Origin: Opitutaceae bacterium
Lineage (GTDB): Bacteria > Verrucomicrobiota > Verrucomicrobiia > Opitutales > Opitutaceae
Assembly: GCA_016793535.1 (NCBI GenBank)
Contig: JAEUHA010000302.1
Coordinates: forward strand, 1 to 44,180
Length of the DNA: 44,180 nt
Direction: 5' to 3'
In this document: piece by piece, positions 38,279-44,180 of the stretch
Layout of the letters: the number at the start of each line of letters is the position of its first letter
How positions within the stretch are numbered: position 1 is the first letter of the stretch
The notes under the pieces: generated by a model
Databases searched by the model: none
Told to the model about the DNA's origin: nothing
The model's input: only the letters and a program-made list of their open reading frames with translations
Made by a program: the position numbers and the translations under genes

Positions 38279-39943
38279 ATGCCCGCCATGCCCGACCCCG
38301 CTCCCGCCGCCGGCACCAGTGCCAACATCGCGCGGCACCTCGGCCTGATGGCGGGCTCGCGGCCGACTCTGGCCGCCCTGAAGGTGCCCCGGGGCCGGTT
38401 GCGCTCGGGGGAAATCGATTACCTCACGCTGACGTTTGCCGAACTCGACACCGAGGTGACGGCCTGGGGCGAACGGCTGACCGCCGCCGGCGTCCGGCGA
38501 GGTGATCGCACGCTCGTCATGGTGCGGCAGGGCCTGCCGCTGATCGCGTCCGTGTTCGCCATCTTTCGTGTCGGTGCGGTGCCGGTGGTGATCGACCCGG
38601 GCATGGGTTTGAAGAGCTTCCTCACCTGCGTTGCCCACGCACAGCCCCATGCGCTGGTGGGCATTCCGGTCGCGCAACTGGTCAGCCGGGTTTTCCGCCG
38701 GGCGTTTCGCTCGGTCGCGGTACGCGTGGGCGCGAGTAATGCGCTGACCGGCCGGCTGGTGCCGGACGGCGGAACCCGGCCCGCCGGCGGGCCCGCGACG
38801 TACTGCGCCGCCTCGGATCTTGCCGCCGTCCTGTTCACCTCCGGCTCGACCGGCGCGCCGAAGGGCGTGTGTTACCAGCACGGGATGTTCGACGCGCAGA
38901 TCCGGCTGATCCGCGCGACCTATGGCATCGAGCCGGGTGAAATCGACCTGCCGCTGCTGCCGATCTTTGCGCTCTTCAATCCCGCCCTCGGGATGACGAC
39001 CATCGTGCCGGAGATCGATCCGCGCCGGCCGGCGGCGTTCGACCCGGCCCGCATCGTCCAGGCGATCCGGCAGGAGCGGGTCACCAACTCCTTCGGTTCG
39101 CCGACGCTTTGGCGGAAGATCGGGGACTACTGCCAGGAGAAAAACGTCACGCTCCCTTCGCTCCGGCGCGTCCTCTGCGCGGGCGCCGCCGTGCCCGCCT
39201 CCCTTTGGGCAAGCTCGCGCGCGTTCCTGCCCCATGGCCGGCTGCACAGTCCGTACGGCGCGACCGAGGCGCTGCCGGTCGCGTCGGTGTCGGTCGATGA
39301 AATCGCGCCTGACTCGGTCCGCGGCGCCTGCGTCGGCCGCCCGGTGCGGGAAATGGACGTGAAGATCATCGCGATCACCGATGAACCCATCGCGACCCTG
39401 GTCGAAGCCCGCCTGCTCCGCCCCGGCGAGGTGGGCGAAATCGTGGTGCGCGGCCCCGTGGTGACCGAGACCTACGACGTGCGGCCCGATGCCACGCGAC
39501 TGGCGAAGATTCACGGCGAAGCGGGCGTCTGGCACCGCATGGGCGACTGCGGCTATCTCGACGCCGAGGGCCGGCTTTGGTTTTGCGGCCGCAAGGTGGA
39601 GCGCGTCGAAACCGCCACCGGGCCGCTGCACACGGAACCGTGCGAACAGGTCTTTCGCCATCATCCCCGTGCCGCCCGTTGCGCCCTCATCGGCCGGGGA
39701 GAGCGCGGCCGCCAGCAACCCGCCCTCGTGGTGGAAGCCCGCGTGCGGAATGCCGCCGACGCCCGCGCCCTCGCGGAGGAACTGCGGGCCCTCGGCCGCC
39801 GGCACCCGCACACGGCGGGGATCACCACATTTTTCTTCCGGGAGAAATTTCCCGTCGACGTCCGGCACAACGCCAAGATCCACCGGCTCACGCTTGCGAA
39901 ATGGGCGGCCACGGCCGCGGGAGTGGAGGCGAGCGACAGGTGA
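38279..39943 (+). CDS. oleC: OleC-like AMP-forming synthetase
   Basis: This is a 554-residue protein from ATG 38279; an in-frame TTG at 38249 lies in the terminator T-run and is unlikely. Adenylate-forming signatures: FTSGSTGAPKGV (about 186-197), SPYGATEALPVA (325-335), a combination typical of OleC, GDCGYLDAEGRLWFCGRK (A7/A8 region) and a late conserved Lys in DVRHNAKIHR. OleC activates beta-hydroxy fatty acids with ATP and makes beta-lactones, the penultimate step to long-chain cis-olefins. An oleD-like gene follows within 20 bp, which supports the assignment. oleA (thiolase) and oleB (hydrolase) are not in the window, so the pathway would be split here. The AMP-ligase identity is firm; the substrate is by analogy. 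Confidence 0.85.
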   Translation: MPAMPDPAPAAGTSANIARHLGLMAGSRPTLAALKVPRGRLRSGEIDYLTLTFAELDTEVTAWGERLTAAGVRRGDRTLVMVRQGLPLIASVFAIFRVGAVPVVIDPGMGLKSFLTCVAHAQPHALVGIPVAQLVSRVFRRAFRSVAVRVGASNALTGRLVPDGGTRPAGGPATYCAASDLAAVLFTSGSTGAPKGVCYQHGMFDAQIRLIRATYGIEPGEIDLPLLPIFALFNPALGMTTIVPEIDPRRPAAFDPARIVQAIRQERVTNSFGSPTLWRKIGDYCQEKNVTLPSLRRVLCAGAAVPASLWASSRAFLPHGRLHSPYGATEALPVASVSVDEIAPDSVRGACVGRPVREMDVKIIAITDEPIATLVEARLLRPGEVGEIVVRGPVVTETYDVRPDATRLAKIHGEAGVWHRMGDCGYLDAEGRLWFCGRKVERVETATGPLHTEPCEQVFRHHPRAARCALIGRGERGRQQPALVVEARVRNAADARALAEELRALGRRHPHTAGITTFFFREKFPVDVRHNAKIHRLTLAKWAATAAGVEASDR

Positions 39944-39960
39944 GGAGTGACACGTGAAGG

Positions 39961-41070
39961 GTGGCCACGGATGACCGGAACCGTTGGGATTCCCACCGCT
40001 TGTCCCTTGCTCCTCATCCCTTGTCACCCGCGGCCTCCGCCGCCAGCCGCGCGGCCCTCGTCACCGGCGGCACCGGCTTTCTAGGGCGGCGGCTGGTCGA
40101 GCGGCTGCTCGCCGCGGGACGCGAGGTGACCGTGCTCGGGCGCACGCCGGCGCCGGACCTCGAGCGGCGCGGCGTGCGCTTCGTGCGGACGTCGCTCGAT
40201 GACGCGGCGGCGGTGACGGCCGCGTGCGCGGGCATCGCGACGGTGTTTCACGTGGCCGCGAAGGTCGGCGTCTGGGGCCGCTACGGCGATTTTTTCCGGA
40301 CCAACGTCCTCGGCACCCGCGCGCTCCTCGCCGGCTGCCAGCGGCACGGGGTGGCGCGTATCGTTTATACCAGTACGCCGAGCGTGGTGTACAACGGGCG
40401 CGACCTGGCGGGTGCGGATGAATCGCTCCCGCTTACGACCGCCTGCCCGAGCCCGTATCCGCTCACGAAGGCCATCGCGGAGCAGGAAGTGCTCGCCGCC
40501 AACTCCGCCGCGCTGCGCACGATCGCGCTCCGCCCGCACCTGATCTGGGGCGTGGGCGACCCGCACCTCGTCCCGCGCGTGCTGGCCCGCGCGCGCGCCG
40601 GCCGCCTCCGCATCGTCGGCGCCGGCCGGAACCGCGTCGACATGGTCCACGTCGACAACGCTGTCGACGCCCACCTCCTGGCCGAGCAGGCGCTCGCGGT
40701 TTGTGATTCGTTCGCAGACACGGGGCCGGGCCGCCGGCGGGCGGACGGACGGGCGTTCTTCGTCACGAACGGGGAGCCGGTGGTCCTGTGGGACTGGATC
40801 AACGGGCTGCTCCGCGCGCTGGGGGAGCCGCCGGTGACGAAACACATCTCGCTCGGGACGGCGGCGGCGGTCGGGCGCCTTTGCGAGGTGTTGTGGAGCG
40901 TGCTGCCCGTCGGGGGCGAGCCGCCGATGACGCGCTTCATCGCCGCGGAGCTGGCGAAGGAGCACTGGTTCGACCTCACCGCCGCGCGGCGCGACCTCGG
41001 TTACGAGCCGCGGGTCACGATGGCGGCCGGAACGGCCGAGCTCGTCGCGAACCTGCGGAACGCTGACTGA
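39961..41070 (+). CDS. oleD: OleD-like NAD(P)-dependent 3-beta-HSD family reductase
   Basis: This is a short-chain dehydrogenase of up to 369 residues. The nucleotide motif is ALVTGGTGFLGRRLVERLL, a further fold motif is VFHVAAKVGVWGRYGDF, and the catalytic pair is YPLTK in SPYPLTKAIAEQ. DMVHVDNAVDAHLLA is typical of the 3-beta-hydroxysteroid dehydrogenase/OleD group. OleD reduces the 2-alkyl-3-ketoacid produced by OleA to the beta-hydroxy acid used by OleC. The start is uncertain: GTG 39961 adds about 35 poorly conserved residues encoded in a repeat-like stretch, while TTG 40021 begins much closer to the fold. It follows oleC by 17 bp. Confidence 0.82.
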   Translation: MATDDRNRWDSHRLSLAPHPLSPAASAASRAALVTGGTGFLGRRLVERLLAAGREVTVLGRTPAPDLERRGVRFVRTSLDDAAAVTAACAGIATVFHVAAKVGVWGRYGDFFRTNVLGTRALLAGCQRHGVARIVYTSTPSVVYNGRDLAGADESLPLTTACPSPYPLTKAIAEQEVLAANSAALRTIALRPHLIWGVGDPHLVPRVLARARAGRLRIVGAGRNRVDMVHVDNAVDAHLLAEQALAVCDSFADTGPGRRRADGRAFFVTNGEPVVLWDWINGLLRALGEPPVTKHISLGTAAAVGRLCEVLWSVLPVGGEPPMTRFIAAELAKEHWFDLTAARRDLGYEPRVTMAAGTAELVANLRNAD

Positions 41071-41080
41071 GAATCGGAAA

Positions 41081-41154
41081 GTGGCGCGAGCATCCTGCTC
41101 GCGATGATGACCGATCGGCATTCCTGATCCACGGGAGCAGGATGCTCCCGCCAC
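41081..41154. repeat. Twin-hairpin inverted repeat between convergent genes
   Basis: The arms 41081-41102 and 41133-41154 are reverse complements with 2 mismatches in 22. Each arm also folds alone: GCGAGCA-TCC-TGCTCGC (41086-41102) and GGGAGCA-GGA-TGCTCCC (41133-41149). It lies between the convergent oleD-like and cpdB-like genes and has no T-run. Confidence 0.88.
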
Positions 41155-41178
41155 GCTGGGAAAGGCGGCGGGGTGAGG

Positions 41179-43146
41179 TCACTCTGACCGCGGCACTAGT
41201 TCGTACAGCGCCGATCCGTCGGGGTTCTCCTGCACGAGCCGGATCTGCGGGTAGCGGGCAAGGTGCGCGATGCCGCCGGCGCCGGAAACGAAGCGCAGGC
41301 GGATGCCGGGCACGGGCACGATGTGCCAGTTGGCGTCGGCGGAGGGATCGATCTCACCCGCGGCGCGGAAGTACTGCACGAGCGCGTCGCGGTTTTCGTC
41401 CGGGGCATCCATCACGATGGTCGTGCCGTCGAGGCCGGGGAAATTTCCTCCGCCCGAGGCCCGGTAGTTGTTCGTCACGACGATGAAGGTGGCCTGGTCG
41501 TCGAGCGGCCGGCCGGCGTGGCGCAGGTCCACGATCCGGCGCGCCTGCGGGTCGGCGAGTTTTCCGGCCGGCGTGTAGCGGGCAGGCTGGGTGACATCGA
41601 TCCGGTAGGTCACGCCATCGAGGGTGTCGAACTGGTAGGAGCGGAACGCGTCGCTGATCAGGTTCTGCTCGCGCGGTCCCGCGGGATCGATCCGGTTGAA
41701 CTGGCCGGCCGACATCTCGAGCCATTCGCGGACGACGGCGCCGCGGACCTTCACGGCCTTGATGAGGTTGGGATAGACGTAAAGGTCGGCGACGCTGCGG
41801 ATGCTGAGGGTGCCGGCCGGGATATCCGTGAAATATTTCCAACCCTGGCGGCCGCCGGCCTTGAACGGAGAGGCGGCGGACAGCAGCGGCAGCGCCTCAT
41901 ACTCCGTGCCCTGCAGGGCGCGCCGCGCGTAGGCCAGCTGGGCCTGCGCCACGATCTGCACGGACGGGTCGTCCGTCACCTGCGCGAAGTAGCTCATGAT
42001 CGGCGCCCGCGTCCGGGCCACGGCGCCGCGCACGTACTCCAGCGTGCCCTCGTGCTCGGTGCGTATCAGGCTTTCCACGACGGGATCTGCCTCGACCAGC
42101 GGCCGCCGCGTGGTCCGGTCGCGGATCGGCCGGATCGCGGCGCGGCTGCCGGTGACCTGCCATCGGCCGGTGCTCCGTTCGAGCACGAGGTCGATCACGC
42201 CGAGGTGGTCGCCCCAGCGGCCGGGCATCACGGACGGCACGCCGTTGATCGTGCCGCGGACGAGGTCGACCTTCGGATAATCGGCGAAGGCCGCGCCCGG
42301 AAACTCCCCGTGGGAGTGGCCGAAGAGGAGCGCGTCGATGCCCGGCACCTCGGCGAGGCGGGCCACGGAATTTTCCGCGAACCGCGGCGTCTCGCCGCGC
42401 TCGAAACCGGAATGCGGGATCGCCACCACGAGGTCGGCGCCCTTCGCGCGCATCTCCGGCACGTAGCGACGGGCGGACTCCAGAATGTCCTGGGCGGTGA
42501 TCCGGCCGGTGAGGTGATGCCGGTCCCACGTCATGATCTGCGGCGGCACGAAGCCGATCACGCCCACCTTGAGCGCCACCGGGGCGCCGGCGTCATCGGT
42601 GAACGTGCGATCCAGGATGACGTAGGGCGTGAACGCGGGCCGGTCGTTCGAGGGGTCGCCGTCACCGTCGTCGAGCGTGGTGTTGGCGCTGACGTAGGGG
42701 AACTTGGCGCCGGCGATGGCCTGACGCAGGAAGGGCAGGCCGAAGTTGAACTCGTGGTTGCCGATGTTGGCGGCGTCGACGCCGAGCACGTTGAGCACCT
42801 TGTAGGCGGGGTGCACCTGGCCGGCGGCGAGGGGGCGGATGCGCGCCACGTAGTCGCCCAGCGGGCTGCCCTGCAGCAGATCGCCGTTGTCGAATAGCAG
42901 GCTGTTCTTCACCTCGGCCCGCGCGGCCTTGATCAGCGACACCGTGCGCGCGAGGCCGTATTCGGCCGTCGGCTGGTCCTGGTAGTAGTCCCAGGCGAGC
43001 AGGTGCATGTGGATGTCGGTCGTCTCGAGCACCCGCAGCTGCAGGGGGGCGGCGGCGAGGGACGTCGTTATCAGCAGCGCGGCGAGGACGCGCCCGCGGG
43101 GGATCGGCAGGCCACGTGGTCGGCCCGGGGAGTCGGCGGGCTTCAT
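41179..43146 (-). CDS. Exported 5'-nucleotidase / 2',3'-cyclic phosphodiesterase
   Basis: This is a 655-residue protein with a signal region (RVLAALLITTSLAAA). The N-terminal metallophosphatase domain has VLETTDIHMHLLAWDY, LLFDNGDLLQGSPLGDY, IGNHEFNFG, AIPHSGFERG and LLFGHSHGEFPG. The C-terminal substrate domain has TNNYRASGGGNFPGL and runs to about residue 560. This is the CpdB/YfkN/UshA family; the GDLLQGSPLGDY start and length fit the bifunctional 2',3'-cyclic-nucleotide 2'-phosphodiesterase/3'-nucleotidase CpdB. It would salvage nucleotides in the periplasm. Its ATG overlaps the stop of the SpoU gene (ATGA, 43143-43146), so the two are translationally coupled. Confidence 0.9.
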   Translation of the reverse strand: MKPADSPGRPRGLPIPRGRVLAALLITTSLAAAPLQLRVLETTDIHMHLLAWDYYQDQPTAEYGLARTVSLIKAARAEVKNSLLFDNGDLLQGSPLGDYVARIRPLAAGQVHPAYKVLNVLGVDAANIGNHEFNFGLPFLRQAIAGAKFPYVSANTTLDDGDGDPSNDRPAFTPYVILDRTFTDDAGAPVALKVGVIGFVPPQIMTWDRHHLTGRITAQDILESARRYVPEMRAKGADLVVAIPHSGFERGETPRFAENSVARLAEVPGIDALLFGHSHGEFPGAAFADYPKVDLVRGTINGVPSVMPGRWGDHLGVIDLVLERSTGRWQVTGSRAAIRPIRDRTTRRPLVEADPVVESLIRTEHEGTLEYVRGAVARTRAPIMSYFAQVTDDPSVQIVAQAQLAYARRALQGTEYEALPLLSAASPFKAGGRQGWKYFTDIPAGTLSIRSVADLYVYPNLIKAVKVRGAVVREWLEMSAGQFNRIDPAGPREQNLISDAFRSYQFDTLDGVTYRIDVTQPARYTPAGKLADPQARRIVDLRHAGRPLDDQATFIVVTNNYRASGGGNFPGLDGTTIVMDAPDENRDALVQYFRAAGEIDPSADANWHIVPVPGIRLRFVSGAGGIAHLARYPQIRLVQENPDGSALYELVPRSE

Positions 43147-43946
43147 GATCGCTGCCGGACGGCTTCGAACAGGGTGATGATCGTGGCCATCGCGACGTTG
43201 AGCGAGTCGGCCTGGCCGGCCATCGGGATGCGCACGGGCGTGTCGGCGTGCGCCAGCCAGAACTCGCTGAGCCCGTATTGTTCGCTGCCCATGACGACCG
43301 CGAGCGGCCCGCGCAGGTCGACGTCGGAGTAGATTTTTTCCGCGGCGGGCGTTGTCGCCACGGTCCGGATACGCCGTTCCCGCAGCCAGGCGAGCACGCG
43401 GGGGCTCTCGTCGACCACGAGCGGCACGGAGAACAGCACGCCGGTGGAGGCGCGGACGACATTGGGGTTGAAGATGTCGGTGACCGGGTCGCAGACGATC
43501 ACCGCGTGGCAGCCGGCGGCGTCGGCGCTGCGCAGGATCGTGCCGAGGTTGCCGGGCTTCTCGATTGCCTCGACGACGAGCAGGAAAGGCGTGGCCGGCA
43601 GGGCGAGATCCTCGAGCCGCCGCCGCCACTGGGGGGCAACGGCGAGCAGGCCGTCGGGCCGCTCACGGTAGGCAACCTTGGCGAACGCCTCCTTGGACAG
43701 CTCGAACAGCCGGGCGCCGGCGGCTTCGGCCTGGGCGAGCAGGGCGGGTTCGTTTTCACCCAGGAACCAGTCGGGGGCGAAATAGAGCTCCTGCAGCGGC
43801 ACCTTTTTCTCGAGCGCGCGGCGGATCTCGCGGTAGCCCTCGACGAGGAAGACCCCGGCCTCGTCCCGCGGCCGGCGGTCGCGCAGCTTCACGAGCTGCT
43901 TGAGGCGCGGATTCTGGAGACTGGAGATTTTTTCCGGTGAGCCCAC
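43143..43946 (-). CDS. SpoU/TrmH-family RNA 2'-O-methyltransferase
   Basis: This is a 267-residue protein from a GTG at 43946. It begins KISSLQNPRLKQLVKLRDRR and RDEAGVFLVEGYREIRRAL, the substrate-binding domain of RlmB/TrmH-like enzymes. The three knot motifs follow: VVEAIEKPGNLGTILRSADAAG, VMGSEQYGLSEFW and RIPMAGQADSLNVAMATIITLFEAV. It transfers a methyl group from SAM to the 2'-hydroxyl of a ribose in rRNA or tRNA; which one is not clear. The frame is open up to 44075, but those extra residues are encoded by a palindromic repeat and read as low-complexity sequence, so I take the GTG inside the repeat arm. The stop overlaps the cpdB-like start. Confidence 0.9.
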   Translation of the reverse strand: MGSPEKISSLQNPRLKQLVKLRDRRPRDEAGVFLVEGYREIRRALEKKVPLQELYFAPDWFLGENEPALLAQAEAAGARLFELSKEAFAKVAYRERPDGLLAVAPQWRRRLEDLALPATPFLLVVEAIEKPGNLGTILRSADAAGCHAVIVCDPVTDIFNPNVVRASTGVLFSVPLVVDESPRVLAWLRERRIRTVATTPAAEKIYSDVDLRGPLAVVMGSEQYGLSEFWLAHADTPVRIPMAGQADSLNVAMATIITLFEAVRQRS

Positions 43947-44036
43947 GGAACACACGGAAGACACGGAAACGGCCCAAAAGACAAAATCGTTTTCCTCGCG
44001 GTGCGCCTTTCCGTGTATTCCGTGTGTTCCGTGGGC
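43941..44036. repeat. Inverted repeat, CCCACGGAACACACGG family, at divergent gene starts
   Basis: The arms 43941-43969 and 44008-44036 are reverse complements with 1 mismatch in 29, around a 38-bp loop. Each arm, read outward, ends CCGTGTGTTCCGTGGGC, and the GTG-GGC inside it is the most likely start of the gene on that side (minus strand GTG 43946, plus strand GTG 44031). Confidence 0.92.
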
Positions 44037-44180
44037 AAGAAATCGAAGTTCAACGACCAGCCGTTCGCGTATCACCAGGAGATTGAACTGGAGATCAGCA
44101 CCCTCACGAACCTCGGCTCCGGCCTCGGTCGGGTTCCGCTGGCTCCGCCGGCGTCCGCGGCGCCTGGCGCCGATGCTCCG
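44031..44180 (+). CDS. TRAM-domain SAM-dependent RNA methyltransferase, 3' end outside window
   Basis: The first about 50 codons start at GTG 44031 and run off the window. The N-terminus (MGKKSKFNDQPFAYHQEIEL then EISTLTNLGSGLGRV) looks like the TRAM domain at the start of class-I SAM-dependent 23S rRNA or tRNA uracil-5-methyltransferases (RlmD/TrmA group). A Pro/Ala-rich stretch follows before the window ends. Catalytic motifs would lie beyond, so the call rests on the start alone. It is divergent from the SpoU gene. The GTG is in the right arm of the palindrome; in-frame GTGs at 44001, 44013 and 44022 are alternative starts, also in or beside the repeat. Confidence 0.6.
   Translation, partial: MGKKSKFNDQPFAYHQEIELEISTLTNLGSGLGRVPLAPPASAAPGADAP

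Noticed and set aside
39938-40027. A possible inverted repeat between oleC-like and oleD-like genes (GTGAGGAGTGACA against TGCTCCTCATCCCTTGTCAC).
   Set aside because: The matching blocks cross each other and cannot form one nested stem; it may be a decayed repeat, but the pairing is too weak to list as a feature.
44001-44030. An earlier start for the final methyltransferase gene at GTG 44001, 44013 or 44022.
   Set aside because: These codons lie in or beside the repeat arm and add residues with no family similarity; possible, but less likely than 44031.

Overview
The window is GC-rich, gene-dense chromosomal DNA that I place in the Verrucomicrobiota, most likely near the Opitutaceae. The reasons are the TonB-dependent receptor style (the 'LSPFVV...DTGY.A..TLAGTRL' N-terminus), a TrpB2-type tryptophan synthase beta chain, an oleC/oleD-like pair, a glutaredoxin beside gltBD, and many intergenic palindromes. 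The placement is inference from protein style; no rRNA gene is present. About 29 genes are supported. I see no tRNA, rRNA, CRISPR array, prophage or transposase gene.

Layout. (1) 1-6727 (+): a catabolic cluster of two paralogous beta-propeller glycosidase-like proteins, a double-domain esterase and a GntR/LacI hybrid regulator. (2) 6757-15527 (-): a secreted or outer-membrane block with phnA, a TonB-dependent receptor, a tannase/feruloyl-esterase homologue, an N,N-dimethylformamidase-like protein and a CocE-type hydrolase. Together (1) and (2) look like an accessory region for plant-derived ester and glycoside substrates, although the substrate cannot be read from sequence. (3) 15627-17643 (+): a YoaK-type membrane protein and an M50 protease with C-terminal zinc ribbons. 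(4) 17789-24523 (+): glutaredoxin, gltB and gltD, the nitrogen-assimilation core, with a strong hairpin terminator between the glutaredoxin gene and gltB. (5) 24590-32099: an SGNH hydrolase (+), then trpB2, rlmN, a PHP phosphatase, a GH88-like hydrolase and an M20 peptidase (all -). (6) 32099-35255: terC/alx (+), convergent to a queC-queE-exoD operon (-) with overlapping genes. (7) 35719-41070 (+): a histone-deacetylase-like amidohydrolase, an RNase D homologue, a small lipoprotein, and an oleC/oleD-like pair. (8) 41179-44180: a cpdB-like nucleotidase/phosphodiesterase overlapping a SpoU methyltransferase (-), divergent from a TRAM-domain RNA methyltransferase cut by the window end.

The most unusual layer is not coding. 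At least eight intergenic spacers hold imperfect inverted repeats belonging to several word families. They are based on CCACGGAACACACGG, CCACGAAACACACGAAA, GTGGGAGGGGCTT.ACGCCCC, GGAGCGAGTAGCGAG and GCGGGAGCATCCTGCTC. A separate element of about 203 bp with terminal inverted repeats is present twice, 19 kb apart and about 96% identical. One copy lies inside the loop of another palindrome family. In the palindrome at 43941-44036 the two arms appear to supply GTG start codons for two divergent RNA methyltransferase genes, and an in-frame repeat-like insertion sits inside rlmN. I regard this repeat ecology as the best candidate for something undescribed.

Start codons in the window almost never have a purine-rich Shine-Dalgarno sequence. 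Many follow a pyrimidine tract ending CCC or TCC. Start choices are therefore based on protein homology and carry some uncertainty.
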